Shown: piece by piece, positions 1 to 22,800 of the stretch | Layout of the letters: every line of letters begins with the position of its first letter | Position numbering within the stretch: the stretch's first letter is position 1 | From: Stratiolaelaps scimitus | Lineage: Eukaryota; Arthropoda; Arachnida; Mesostigmata; Laelapidae | Direction: 5' to 3' | Assembly (NCBI GenBank): GCA_019614645.1 | Contig: JABWDB010000004.1 | Coordinates: 18,662,001-18,726,000 of the forward strand | Length of the DNA stretch: 64,000 nucleotides | Program-made: the position numbers and the translations under genes | Notes under the pieces: model-generated | The model's input: only the letters and a program-made list of their open reading frames with translations | The model's database searches: none | Told to the model about the DNA's origin: nothing

Positions 1-1327
1 TAGCGCCCAGCCACGAAGAAGGGGCCAGGTGTATGTGTACAAAAACAGCTTGATATACGGGCATTTTCTACCTTTTCGGATATCGCTCACAGTGCTAGTT
101 TTGGATGTGACCACGATGGGCGTTAGTAACGTCTACAATAGCGCTGGTCTGTTTTCTGTCTAGATGAAAACGTAACACGAATTGAAGCTTATCGGCTATA
201 GTTCAATGATACATGAGTTATTGCAGAAAAACAACAATTTCTCACAAATCGCATAAATTCTACATTCTGCTGATTTCTTAGCTTCCAGCACAACTAAAAT
301 GGTAAAGTGGCTTCTACACTCGTTTTCTCTTTGACTAGCAGTTTTGAGGGGGCCATTTGTTCGGATGGACAAAGTTATGATGGTCCGGCCACTTTTACTT
401 GATTATCAAGCAACAGGCTCTCCTCCAGTTGCAACAATTAACTTCAGTAACTGATATATACTTCAATGACGGATCCGAGAACGTCCTCGATCTATGCAAG
501 ATCTATTTAGTTCGTGGCGCACGATTAAGCTTACGTGAGCCCACGGCGGTTAAGCGAACACGCACCGTTCGTAGCTGCTGTACGGGGCTTGATTATATTG
601 CACTGAACATGTATTGCTATGAAGCGGGCTATAAAACACATTGTATGTGTTAGACTCTGTGTTGAACTGGAAGCCTCCACTTGGCACGTTGGGGTGCGTG
701 ATGAGTGGGACCTCAATGTCACACGCTGAAATCTCGGGTTCGATCCCTGGCCGAGGCATAGTGAATTTTTTCTAACAATTCGACAATAATATCAACCCGC
801 CATGCAGCTTTGTTTTTGATTTGACTGTGAACAACGTTTACCTCAAAATGGTACGCATTTTTCCACGGGAAATTTCACTTCAGCGGGGGTCGTATTGACA
901 CTGAGCGTGCACCCATTGCAATATTGTCGCGAATATTATTATTCGAAGAAAAAAAATAAGATGTAGCTTATTTACAGAAGAAGCAAGTGAAGTCAAGGTT
1001 CAATTGCTGGGGGCTAAAAAAGCATTTTCGAGGGGTACACGAGACCACCCGAGACCACAAAAGTTTGGAAGGTTTCAAAGGCAACTATCCTTCCGTGCCT
1101 GTTTTCTTTTGAATTTTGATTAGGTTGTAAGTAGGGTTATGTAATGTTACGGACGCGCTGCCCCGGCGCAAGGGCAGTCCGCAAACGAATCTATATTAGT
1201 TAGAGGGTAACCATGCGTATACGTATACAATCACAAAGTACAATTACTATTATATCGATAATCACGTGAACGATATTTAGTGTGTACTGTTGGTTTATTG
1301 CTAAATAGAAGTTCGCCATTTATGTAG
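1..1327. other. Upstream intergenic or 5' region of the GGT gene
   Basis: I see no protein-coding exon that can be supported here. A tRNA-like B box sits at 737-747. An ATG directly followed by GTAAAG at 299-307 could be a minimal start exon for the downstream gene, because its phase fits the acceptor before 1328, but this is only a possibility. The rest is AT-rich and unremarkable. Confidence 0.5.
700..762 (+). repeat. tRNA-like repeat remnant (B box)
   Basis: An RNA polymerase III type B box, GGTTCGATCCC, lies at 737-747, preceded by a sequence with no convincing acceptor stem or cloverleaf. A tRNA-derived SINE fragment is more likely than a working tRNA gene. Confidence 0.4.
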
Positions 1328-9152
<7,825 letters not shown>

Positions 9153-11011
9153 ATTGGTCGGTTCGGAGCTGGCCGTCAGTCGGCGACGACCCATCGAAAC
9201 TCACCCGCGAAAATAGCAACGTCGTCGCGTAACCAGCTGAACACAAAATACAATCTAGAGCCTGAACCCCACATGCTCGTTCAGGGGGTGCAGCCGGCAT
9301 ATGTTACGCCTGCAGTTGTTCTTTGACGTTTGTTCCACTTGACCACAGGGTAAAAAACGGGAGGGGTTAGTTACGGGAACGTATGCACACTCTTGTACGA
9401 CAGGTTTCTAGCAAATGTAATCGCTTGTATGGTTCTTGTCTAAGTGTTCGTTTGAGTGGAAACTCCATAAAGGAGGGTAGAACTCACCATGGAATCCTGA
9501 AGAAGATCGTGTTAACATTCGTCATAGGATAAATTGCTTAATTGATGGAAAGTCGATGTGTGGCAGCGGCAACAAGAATGATGTAAAACAGAAGAGCAGG
9601 ATAGTGTTAGGGTCAACAGATGTGTGAGTAGGTTCGCTAGTGGTTTCGACATTTTGATTTGGGAACAGAGTCCATGTCGATATACCTTCTATTGTAGAGG
9701 ATACGAGTTTGGGTATCGGTGGTCACGTTCTGGTGAACGCGTCCTTTTTTGCAGCGATCCACAACAATTTCTAACGGTCGACACTTGGAAATTTGGAAGC
9801 GATTCGTCACCAATTAGAATTAATTCCAAATAACGTGTGTGCGTGTGAGTCTCTACATCCATAAAACTACGAAGCTGGTTCGTATGTCGAAATAGCTGGA
9901 AGATATCGATGTGTCGACTGCGGTGTCCACGACTACAATCGTGTACAATTGATCGCGTTCTATCTTAAAAGAATGGCATGGAACCTCCTTGAAGCGTGTT
10001 TCGATTGAAGCTTTATTTGGTGATCACAAAACAAAAAAAAAGCAAATTTGACAAAAAAACTTACGACTTAGGGATATCATTAGCAAAAAAGACAACGGCT
10101 TTCTTCAAGGACGAATTGTTGCATTAACATGCCAACTTTACATGTCATATATACATGTTACACTTGAGCAGGTGAGATTTCTCCAGATCCGATTTGTTCA
10201 TAAGAGTTGTTGAGCATAACATTGAAGCTTAAATTTCAAAACACTCAACACAATTGCATTGTCTCCAGTGTTCTATTCTATAGTGAATATTCTGAAAGTT
10301 CACTATACACACGTCCTCGAACGTTTTCACGTGGCCTAGACGAACAAAGATGATGCGCGCGCGATGAGGTGTCGCTTACGAGTGTCGCTGCGTGCATTTG
10401 TGTGTTCCGACGTTGCTAGGTAGCTGTATGTGCCTTTGCAAATAAATCAGCACAAAAAATAGGACAATGAAAATGGAGTGAATCGAAATGTCAAGCAAAG
10501 ATCGAGCGGAGTAGTCGGAGCTGCAAAAGCTCGGGAGTTGAATATTTTTGTATAGGATAGTTTTGCAGTACATTGCAACCTGCTGTCTCTGTGGTATATG
10601 TGATGATATGGTTCGACGAAGCCTCTAACATGGCACGCACCAAGCAACGATGAAGGCAGTGCTATCAATTCAAGATTGGAAAATGACAAGATAGTGTGAA
10701 TTTATATTTACGGAATGTTCGTTAAGTGAAGCAGCCCTATAGATGATTAGTCGAAGTTTAGTGACGCAGTATGGCAAAATTTTTTGGTGAATATCTTGGA
10801 AGTGCTGGTTGGGTCGTAATCAACGTTTGCCATCCTCTGGGAAAAAACAGTTTCCTATATTATGATTTACTCTAGTACAATCAATTTCGATACGAATTTA
10901 CTGTGAAATAAAACAGAATATTTTTCTCAAATGTTACTTTTTTTATCCAATGAAGTTTGATTTAACCTTAGCTCGAAATTATGTGGACGCATTTCATGGT
11001 TCTCAACACAA

Positions 11012-11047
<36 letters not shown>

Positions 11048-11048
11048 C
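11012..11048. repeat. Compound (CA)n(TA)n microsatellite
   Basis: A (CA)n run passes directly into a (TA)n run. Confidence 0.95.
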
Positions 11049-11542
11049 ATGCGAATGAAGTCTACGCTCTTCGTGAAAAGCCTCAAACCGCGTTCCAGTA
11101 TTGTTTCTGACAGGTAGCACTCGCGACAAAAGTTGTTAATGAGCTTATATTTTACTTTTACCCGTAGATAATGATCGATTTTCGTCTGCATACGTCACCT
11201 GCTTTACGAAGCTGTAATGAATGCAAAAGAACAAAACAAACACAACAATGCTCCGGTCTCGACATGTGGCATGGTTTATTTCAGAGGTTGCAAGATGAAC
11301 AAACAATATCTCAACGTTCGTAGCAACAACAAAAACAACGCCGGCAGCCCGGTCCCGATGATAACCGAGCATGATAAAATATTGTAGCTTACAAACGTTA
11401 ACTCTCATAAGTTAATTTCCTTTTTGCGATCGCTATTATAATACAAATGGGTCATGGCTGTTTATTGTTGGCTGCTCTCTTCGCTAACTTAAGCTATTCG
11501 TGAATCCTCACGTGTTAAGAAAATAAACAGAAGCCACGTACA

Positions 11543-11555
11543 TATAATTATATAT

Positions 11556-11605
<50 letters not shown>
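11543..11605. repeat. Long (AT)n microsatellite
   Basis: About 60 bp of near-pure alternating A and T, one of the longest simple repeats in the window. Confidence 0.95.
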
Positions 11606-11610
<5 letters not shown>

Positions 11611-13869
11611 CGTGTATGTGTGGGCTATTCGAACAATCGTCGAATTGATCAATTGAAGATGACGACAGCTTACAGCCGACGAAGAGCGAAAGTACTGCAT
11701 GAACTCGAGTAACAAGCATACACAAAATTCATATCGCTAAATAGTTGAAAGTTACAAGTTAGAGGGGGAGGGGGGAATGTGTAAAATCTAGTCGATTCCA
11801 GCTAAGGCAAATCGCCTAAGTAAGTGATGGCTAAAGGTTCAGAAGAGATGGCAAAATAGATGAGAAAATGACTCCTGGGAATTCAAACCGCTGTTCGAGG
11901 TCGACGCCACCACAATCAGCATTCGATTCGTGCTTAGCGAACGCGGGACGATCAACTCAAATGCGTCCGCAATCGTGACCCGATGATCTCAGTCTGCGTT
12001 TTCCGTCACGTGTGCGTTCAATTTATTATACATGCTGTGGGAAATGCTGCACTCAGATATCGTACCCTGCAAATTCGAATCGATAGCCATCAGTGGTGTC
12101 GCATCGATGAACAGGGCCGACGGTGAAATCGAGAGTGAAACTTGCTACCAGCTAACGGGTGAGTATGTCTATTACGACAGTATTGAAAAGGTGACCTTTC
12201 ATTGTTAATCTGCTTGGATTGCGCTGCACTATCGTCACCTCTGACTGATGAGTCGCCATGTGCCATCGTCATTTTGAAGTGTAAAAATAATTGATTCTAC
12301 AACTGCCGTCCGCGCATTGTAATCGTGCGATTGAAATTAGTCGTTGTGCTAAATATGGACTGCTAGTCTGTATCACCGAACAGTGTGAAATATATATATA
12401 TATATATAGGATTCAATCTATTATATTTACAGACACGCACGTGGGCTTCGCTAGTGCGCTCGACCAACGATTATTGTGGTTACGTGGTCTCTATTCACGT
12501 CATCTCTTCGTCCTGTCATCATCAAGACACGCGTACACCACCAATGTATCTAACACATCAAAATCTGGATTAACCATTTACACAGAAACACGGGTGCCTC
12601 CGAATGAGGCTACTCCTGTACTGCTATCAGCTGCAGTCCCGTCTACGAACAATTCGTTGTCTAACGAGAAACGTCACGAGAAAGAAATACACACTGCGGT
12701 GTATGTGGGCCGGCCATGTTAAGTATAGCTACTACACCTTTCCGTTACGTTGACAATGATTGTCTTTCAAGGCAGGTGAAATAATTCGCAACAGATTTAA
12801 CATGTCCTTCGTGACCACCAATAACCTAGGGGCCAACCTCATCGTACACCGTAGTTCGAGTTAGTTGTTTAGATTTCGACGAGGACCAGCATTTTCAGAA
12901 TTGTGCCGCGTCGACTATTTTCAAGGAGAAGTCGACCGTGTTTGTACATTAACAATCATCTGAGTCATCACGAATCTCGTGAACAGCAAAAATAATCCAT
13001 GTGATAATATGATTATTATTACGATCATTATCCATTCGTATTGCATTTATCATATATCTATGTATATTCACACGGAACGGAAATCTACGACGGATCACCG
13101 ACACAAATCGTATTACTTAGCAAGTGCCACGGAATAAAACTACTATATAAAAAGTAACCTTCGTAGATTAAAATTAAATGACTTAGATAACGTAGAACTA
13201 CCTACCATCGAATGATATACGCACATATAGCAGCTGCATTATATTATTGTTCGTGCTGTCAAGCAAATCTCTGACCCTCGGCCCGTGCGCTGTGGGGCCC
13301 TGTGGGTTGACGTTACACGGCGTTTAAATCGAGCGTATGGTAAGGATCTCGCGATTGGAAACGAAGGCTTGACAAACAACCGTCGATCCGGTCCACGCTG
13401 TCTGTCAATGCGTGTCTATGTGTGTGTGTATACGGTCTGATAATACTTTTACAAACACGATTGTATCTCGGGTATGGGCCCCCGTCGTACATCGATGTGT
13501 AATTGTACAGGTACAGTATGTCCCATCAATAGATGACCACCTTGTTTACAATGGGAACCTATAGTTACTCAATTTTTCTTGCATACTACTTTCTAGTTAA
13601 ATATCGCAGTGAAATATAACAACAATAATAATCATGAATTTAATAACATCGTTGCTACTAAATAACAGTTCGAAGGTTCAGTGTGTTGAAGGCCCATCTT
13701 CGTTTGATTGCATCACCGGGAGCGCGATTGATGGCGGCCAGTGGCGAATGTACACATTTGAGTGATAGCGGCCCAGCTGAATGAATAAATGGCGAACGAA
13801 GCGAACAGAATCTTATCCGTGACAGGCCAGATGTAAGGACCACTGCGGACAGACAGTCCCGTTGATGCT

Positions 13870-16800
13870 TCACGTTTTCAGTGTAGCAGGCCAGTCATTT
13901 TTACTGTGCAACAGGTAGGCCCGCACCATACCCTTGCCCTTGACGAAGATTTCACCACGCTCCTGAACCGAGAAGCTCGGGTCGTCCTTAATCAGTTCGT
14001 AGACTTCGGCTGTGATCTACATCGAAATGAACGACGATTATTAACTCAGAATTATATAGAAACAGATTATGCACGAATATTTTCAGAATACGTTGCGTAA
14101 TGTATATTTGGTGCCCGTTTGCAATTAGCGGTCGCTAGCTTCGCGTCCGGCGACTCTGGCTACGTAGAGAGAAAAAGTCAAGGGTAGAACAATGCGATTC
14201 ATTAACACCCGACGGGTGACTCCTGCTCCGATTTCTAGATTTCGAGTTAGAGTCTAACTCCCACCTGTATACGGCCAGCTTCACCAGTTGAGTCCATCCG
14301 ACTAGCCATGTTCACTGTATTCCCCCAGATGTCATATTGAGGTTTTGTTGCGCCGACCACGCCCGCCACGACCGGGCCGATTGCGATGCCTACCCGTAAT
14401 CGGAACTCCTGCCACGAGTGGTGGTTTATCTCCTACATGAAATCGAGTCGAACCGTGCAAGATTATGAAGACTACTGTCCAGCGTAGTGGCGTAACGTAG
14501 TGGCGTAAGGATGTTAATAAGGACTTGGAACCGAAGGCCCCACAAAGGGACGTGTATGACGTGTACATTTATTAATAAACTTGGTTAGTTACTAATCAAG
14601 TGTGATAAAGCTCGAGTGCCACGACTGGAGATACATCTCTGCCGTCACTTCGCCGAAAGAGTAAACATCTATGCAGGGGGTGCTATTTACGTAGTTGTTT
14701 CTGCGTCACTGACCGATCGTCAATGAAAGCATATTAATTAGCTCGTATTTGAGTCTAACCTGAAGCGCTTTTTGGATCGCGATGGCGAATCGCAGCATCG
14801 TCTTGGCGTTCTTCTGTGGATCTTCGGAGCGCATTTGACGAGATTCACTCATCGGTGTAGAGCTCTGCAAAACGCAAAACATTCCCTCTGTTAGCATTAA
14901 CTGTGTTTGTTTCCATCAGATGTAGAAGCCTGCATCTCCGGTGCAGCTAACTGAAGTGGTAGAAATCATTATTACACCTTTTTAATAGATCACTGTTAAA
15001 ATAATTCATTGACTCATAGAGCGAGTGATCAATCGTTGTTCCCACTGAATGTGTATTAGGGTCAGTTAAAATACCCTTTTTTTTCAATATGATGTGTAGA
15101 ATATATTGAGATCTATCAAGCAGGGCTTTTTTTTGTTCTCGATCGGCTTAACTGATGGCAATGGAAACGATTACTCACATCGTTCGACCCTCTGCCGAAC
15201 TCGAGGCCGGTCGCAGCCATATAAGTGGCACCCACCGTCTTGAGTTTCTCCACTCGAGAGAACTTGGAATTATAGAGTAGCCTGTCAAACTCGCAGATTA
15301 CCTGTGTGTGTATATCACCACAATCATCAGCAATAGAAGTAAAGCAGAAATCTTCCGATGCATTAATAATATCCAATATCATTTCATTGTTTTATTGCCA
15401 CTAATTATTCTTAGGTCCATAAAATTCGCATTGAATACAGAAGGTGACCGTATACGCCTACAAGCTATCCGAGCCATCCTGGGCGGGCGAAGGGGCAGGT
15501 ATGCGGCTTTAGTGCGGCCCTTGTGAGTCCCACACTAATGTTGGTATGGACCACCCAACGCGTATGTGCATCGCGCATTCCCGTAATCCCCCAAAAAAAA
15601 CCGTATACTCCTATCCCCAGTACTGGATACGTCATTTGTGTGTAAACACCAAATGTGTGGCAATTTAAGGTCTCGGAACATGACCTATTAGTCACCATGG
15701 CACTGAATCATCGAACTTTTGATTTAGGGGGACGCGACTATTTTCCGGATCAGCTGAATACACATTGAGGACATGCCCGTAAGAAATTCTATTGAAGTGA
15801 ACGTCGGCAAAGGCCTGGTCACATCTTGCTGGAAGTATCTGGTGTTTAACTTTACGCCAAATTTACGAATTATCCGATTCGATTAAGTGACAGGTGCTCC
15901 CACACGAATGTGCGTGTTTCATTGTAGCTATCTATGTCTTTGCCTCATCAACTGTTTGACTAGGTTTTTTTTTGTTTTATCTATATTTTTTTGTAGGCCG
16001 TATTCACCTCATTAAGAACTCGGAGACACGAAGGTCCTTCACGTGAGAGCCCTGTTGTTTCTCTGTAGAATTCGATGAAGTTCGGAATCGACGCGAACAT
16101 AACCGCAACGCTCTGATATTCCTCGTGATACAGCTCCTGCAATAAAATCGCCAACGTAAACGAACGCTTGCGAGAATATTCCGGGACAAAGAAGTGGCGA
16201 GTAACAAGACAAGCTGGCGCTTCGCCAATAAACCACTACACCAATATCGATATCCATGAAAAAAAAATGAATAATTAAAAATTGAGTCGACAAATTAACG
16301 CCAGCTCGAACAATCGTCTATCGATGCCATTAATTCATGTAGATAAAATCATTCATTCACTCGTCCACCATACATTGTTATTGTTTCTATCCAGGTAGTG
16401 TTTGGCAACGTGAGCTGGCAGAAGATTTTCCAGTAGACAATGGTTCGATTGGGCCATAACCGCCACCTCCGTTCTCTCATCCTCAAGGCGCTGTAACGAC
16501 ACAAAACGACTCAGTCAGTTAAAGTTCAGTCATTGAAAAGCTGCCAGAATCGAAGACGAGAGCATTTGACCTCTGCATTTGACCTCTGGCGGTATGATTC
16601 TATAGCGCTGCACGACCCTGTGCTTGGTATTCAAACTGGTTTGTGAACGATCTGAGAGACCTATTAATGGCTGATCATTAAACGAGACCGTGTATACGTT
16701 TTGTAGATGTTACACGTCTGATTATTCTGATAGATCGTCTGTCTTAACATTCTAACATTTATAAGAATTGCAGAGCGAACACTGACCTGTCATATACCTA

Positions 16801-19800
16801 AGCAAGTACAAATCTGAACGGCGTAATAGCATAGTCTAACAAAGGCGCATAGAATGTGCGTGTCTGTTCCATTGCCTTGTGTGTGTGTGTGTGTGTGTGT
16901 ATATGTATGCATTATAGCACATCGTTCGTCAGTGATATCATCTCTATCATTAAGTTGTTCTTCGAGTAACGGCAATGGAGAATCTGGAATTTTGTGGAAG
17001 GAAATCAACCTTACCTTTTGTGAAAGGAAGTCCACGCGACTCATGTACTCAATCTGACGGTCCAGAATGTGAAGCAAGCAAAGCATGTAGAGTAGATAGA
17101 ACGCGTAGATGACTGTATCGTCGTAGTTCATGAACGCCCTGAGCGATCCCGTTCGTCCATTCATATGTACCAGATAAAGAAAGAAATAAAGAGAGAGAGA
17201 GAGTGAGTCATACGCATCTGTCGACTCCGCACGATTGCCAGTACCAGAGCAAGTTATTACTTTTTTTTTTTAGAGTTATGATGACTTAATTCATAGAACT
17301 CCCTTGGATCAGGGACGAACAGCAAGGTTGTCTCGTGAACAAATTTCACTCATACCACAACATTCTGTCTTCGGTATCATCTTCATCACCAGGACGACAT
17401 AGGCCATTGACAAAAGCAACGCCACAGTGGTCGTATACTATTTCTGATATATCGATATTGATGACGACTGATGGGTACTAACTAACTTCGTCTCACTTGG
17501 CCTATTTCGTCAGCGTGGTGGTACGCTGTATCTTGATAGAATGGTGGATCTATGTATGGTATTATATCTTATGGATTTTTTTCCAGAGATCGGAGATATA
17601 GCTGTATTTTTGTGAATATATTAATTGCTTCCTTGGTGACTGGAAAATATTGCAAATCGATTTGACAAAGGTGGTATACATTCACTATATCGCTTCAAGG
17701 CTACATCGGCAATGTATTATATAATACATGTTTGAACCAGCCATAATGTTCTACTACTCACCAGTCGGAGACAAATAGTGGATTCGTTGAAGAATTGTAA
17801 TAATCATAGTGAATCACATAAGCGAGCAGGGCGGCAACGTTCAGCAGAAACTTATAGACGAAATTGATCTTCAGAAACACCGTCTGTGCCGTCATCGATA
17901 AAATGATGGAGAACGTGTAGCTCTGGAACATCGACACCGTTTACATGTCATTATAATTATGCTGCTGCTGCCGCTTCTCACGACGATGACGCACAACTAC
18001 ATATTGAGGTGCAGGTCTAACACGTACGCAAATCCGCACGGGAAAAAAGGGCGACGTATATTGATGAGAAGCTAAGAACGAAACATGAAAATTGTACTCG
18101 GATGTAATTATAACATTTGCATACTAGCTATTGTTTACCGTGATGAATGTCGTGCTTACCCACGGTAGGATAGATTCTTCCTTCAACGACTCGTCAAAGG
18201 GATCGGTGCCATTAGGAGGAACTGCTCCGACCGTCGAGTGATACGTGTAGATATACAATTCATGACGAACTCCAGCGTGAACAGTGGACCTCTGTCGATT
18301 TCATGAAGGTGCGTTGTCACTTAGACCACTCTTTAATCGACCCTTTTTTACACGTATGAGGCAATTTAGGCGACTGGAGTTATTTTCGCATTGATCGTTT
18401 CACAAGTCCCTGATAGTGTGGTCTATATAAATCTATGAAAATGCTAATTGACATATGATTGCACATCTTCCCGCTTTTTTCCCCTATATAGAATCTAACC
18501 GTTGGGTGTTTACAGGATAATGTGCGTATACATTGACATACCGCAGCAGCGGCTGCTGCCGTCTCGGGGGACGGCATGCGAGCTCGGGGCATGACCCCCA
18601 GGCCGAGGAGTGCCAGTCCGAAGACAATCGTCGAACACAGCAACCAAAGAGAGAGCCGCACCCACCGACGATGTGTGATAGTGTGGCCAGCGCGCATTAG
18701 CAGTCCGTCAGGGAATCGAGAGAGTTCCTCATCCTTTTTCTGTAATAGAGAGAAGTTACATATAAGCCTAGGTACACGTCAGATGTAGCTTGCCAAATCG
18801 ATCTGAGCAGAAGGCTAATGACAAATAGAGGAAGATAGTAATCCAAGTGATGCCCTCCCACCCCCGAGGACCGAGAGATTCCTCCTTTTCGATTAAGTGC
18901 ATAACGCGTAGACTTTGTTGTAGGCTCCTGTTTCGCCGCAGAAAGTATAGTGAAATCTGTGGCTACTGATCGAGAAAGAGAACCCTACCATCGCCACCCA
19001 CTATTATTGAGTAGCTGGAACTTAATACGAGATGTATGAACATCGCGAAGTATCGCGGGTTTAATGTTTGCCTAGGATGAGGGCGGTCGTATAGAAGAGT
19101 ATACGAAGGCCGGTCGACGCAGCAGGCCGAAGCAACTTACGATAAATTTTGTCCAAACGAATCCTGTCCAAGCAGCAAAATTTGCCAAAATCAGGACGAT
19201 GTAAGCAAGGACATAGCAAATAATGCTTCTCCACGGTGCTGATGAATACGAGATGATCGTGAAGTGGACCACCGACATGCCCACCAGCACGATGAATAGA
19301 CACAGCAGGTAATACCTAGAAGAAAATAACGACCATAAAGGATGACTACTATAAGATATAGGACTATAAAGACTCGTGGCGTTCGTGTCGTCCGTGGATT
19401 GGCGACTTATTTCGGACTGAGATGACGATACAGTGGTTGCGTTAAGTTCCGAATGAAATGATCACTTCGATGTATATCGTACGTGGTCTGACAGTCGTCA
19501 CAGCGAACTTTAACTGCAACACACCTCGATCATCTTCCCACAATGGTGTTGTGCAATCCGCCATTCGCCTAATAAACGCAATGAGGTCAAGTGGTAGTGA
19601 CACACACACACGTCTACAATTACTACACTCGTTATGGCTAGAAGATGATTATTAGCGTACTGGTTACCTGAATAGAGGATCAGGCTGGGACGCGTAGCGC
19701 CCTTCCAGTCGCCTATCAGTGAAGGACAAGAATAGTGGATGGAGTCCATCAGGCCGAAACCATTGATCGCGTTTGCTCAGTCTCATCCGATAGACCTCCT

Positions 19801-22800
19801 GTAGCGTAAGGACAGATGATTTTAGCGACAACGATGACGTAGAAGCTACCTGACATTATGATCAAACTACTGATATTCACGGAAAAGTGTCTCTGTCGAT
19901 CTTTTCGTTAAGTCGACCTCGACCTCTCAGCGCTACTGCAGTGTTTGTAATTGGACTATGCTATATAATGGATAGACGGATAGAAGGGCTCCGAGCGCTC
20001 GTCAATGGGGTACAACCTTTTCAAGCATTTTGTTGATTTCCTGTATCATCTTACGGTACTGGTTCATCGTACTGTTCAGATCGTTTGTTTTCCTTCGACG
20101 AAGAATCATAGCCGCTGCTGCGTCGAGACTTGAGCCACGTTTGTAGCCTCTGAAGCAGATCGAATGAAATCAATGAGTTCATGTTTATATAGATAGTCCG
20201 ATTCAATTTCGTTTGCGAAAAACCCAAAATCCTAAAACTATATTACGGTTATGAAAACTTTCGAAAATCACCATCAACTAATCTAGGCCAACTTGTCAGT
20301 GGCGACTTCTTGCACGTATCACGTTTGTAATGAAATTAATGTGGTAGCGGCTTATAGTCCCAATGATTCCGTCAACTCAACTGTTAGTTAGATGTCTAAG
20401 GCTGATCGTATGTTCAGCGTCAAAGTTACAAAGCACACACCTACAATTGAAATACTCGCCAGCTTAAGAATTGACACGCTTGAACATAGCAGGTAAGCAG
20501 CGTAAGTGGGTGAGATAACTTTTGTACTAAATGGTTGACAAGAGGACAGGCATTTTTAACACTTTTGATAGCGAATTGCTTTTACCCGACGATGTTTTTA
20601 GCCCGGGCTGAAATCGAGTTCTGTTTCCGGATGTATACATTGCCCGATCGGCCGATCGTTGAGGTGGGGCCTGTAAATAAATAATATATATATATATATT
20701 TATATATACACGTAGTAGTTGTTTATAATTAAGCGTTCCCTATTTGCAATACCTCGATGCGCTTTCGACTAAGAAATAGTAAGGAGAAGGAAGTACATGG
20801 GTTTAGCAAAATTGATCTAAAGGCCGCTCCATTGAATCGTTATTGTTTTATGTTCATTTCCATATTTATTTACTCACTCAGCCGAGGAAGATACGAGCTT
20901 GGTCGCCTAGAAATTTCCACCACTGTCTCATCCAGCCTCGTTTTGTTGCCGTTGCTCTGATTGCCGTTACAGTTGTTGTTATTCGAAGTGCTGCGACTAT
21001 TGTTATTGCCCTCGACGGGGTCGGACTCGCGATTAGGGCCGAGCACCTGCAGCTCGATCATGTCCTTCTTGTCCGTTGAAAAAGACGGCGAGGTTTCAAT
21101 GAAAACACATTCACATTATGCTTTTTGTATTTTTTATGAGAGGATGAAAATTCACAAGTGTTGTCTCACTAATTTACACTAGTAAATGGCTGGAGAATAT
21201 CAGCATGATACATTCATTCGTGTAGCGCTTCAATAATGTGCCAGCCATAAAATTCACTGATGGGCGAATACGCTTGTAGGCGAGCGCGTATGTTTGTATT
21301 TTTTTGCAATAATTTTTGCGTAATTAAAGCGATATCGAAAATTGTGTCGAAAACTTCAAATCTGCCGACAGGCGACGTCGGACAGAGAGACGAGCTCGTA
21401 CCCCGTTGTAGATCGCGACCTCTGTGCTGGACGTTCGATGAGACCTTCGTGGCGATTCGCTAAACACGAACGGTTCGTACGGCGGTGGATGAACAAAGTA
21501 GGTCTTCAGGTTTGCACTTTCACCGAACTGCGCACCCAACACCCCATCGCCATCACGAATATCGTACTCGCCTTGGAGTAAATTTTTAGACGTCTGCGTG
21601 ATATGGACACATCTGCAATTGACGAAAGAACGTAACCGAGAGTTAGTTTATCGTTGTGTATCGCTATTTTTTTTTATGAATGTCTATGTCACGACTTTCT
21701 CAAATAACCGCTTAATTGCGTTAGCAGAAATCCGAGCTCATGGTATTATGTGAAATTTGGAAAATCACTGCACGTACTTTTTAAATATTTTATGATTATT
21801 AAAGGAAATACCTAAAATGTTTTTACTTATAAATCATACAACTCTTGCTTACCCTGGCTTGCCGCTCTGCTCCATGTGGGAAGCAATCCGAGCGTCGGTG
21901 CTCCAGATGTCGAATTGCCATCTCTTCAAACCGAGTATACCACTCAAGACGCTGCCAGAATGTATACCTAAAAACAATAATTGTTACTTATAGCTTAATT
22001 ATTGATTGAGATTCTGGCTCGAATTTTGAAATGCGGAGCACCGTGAACACCACATGGAGCTTAGAGAATACATCGTACCTATCTACGCTACGTGTCAGTA
22101 TAGTCGGATAAACCCAAAATCTCAACGAAGTGTACACTTGCTTCTCCCGAGGACGTTTTTATTAAGACACGTGTCGTCTGTGTGTATATCGTGCTATTTA
22201 TTCGATTTACGAGGGTCACATACGCCGTGTACTGCTCATCCATATTAAATACGACTAAGAATGAGAATATATAAATCAATCGTCTCGGTCTGTAGTTAAG
22301 TAGTTAATTCGTTGCCACTGACCGATTCGCATGTCCACGTCAACTTGGCGTTCCTCCCGAACGTGACGGATGATTGCAATCATATCGAGGGCCATATTGA
22401 CGCAGTTGTTTGCGTGGTTCTCTTGATATTCTGGAATACCTATGGGTAACAGAATCAGACACTCTAGTCAAATGTATTGCCCAGTCGAGTGCAGAGAAAG
22501 GTAACTGCAAATCGCGAAACTCAATTTTAATCGAGGGTGTAATTAAGCTTTACAGCAACAAGCGGCCAAAAAGACGTCTGGCCGTCTGAGGGCCACGTAC
22601 TCATTTCGAACTTGGGCTGGCAACTGAATCTTGATCTAAGTAGATTTACCGGGGTAAGTCACAGTCAACAACATTTAGCGTCGACGGAACAGAATCTTGG
22701 TGTGGAAAAACTAGACTTGCTTGCACAAACCATGATTTTGTTTTAATTGTTGTCAATATCTGATCATGACGAACCCGAGACGCAGTAGTAACAGTCGCCA

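Larger units (their letters stand above)
9153..13869. other. Intergenic region between convergent genes
   Basis: This stretch lies between the stop codons of two convergent genes and probably contains both 3' UTRs. On the minus strand an ATTAAA polyadenylation-type hexamer is present at 13644-13639, about 230 bp past the cyclase stop. AT and CA/AT microsatellites occur at 11012-11048 and 11543-11605. No further coding exon could be supported. Confidence 0.6.

Noticed and set aside
12291..12722. A 143-codon plus-strand open frame in the gap between the two large genes
   Set aside because: It contains a (TA)n-derived Tyr-Ile run and shows no homology that I can recognise.
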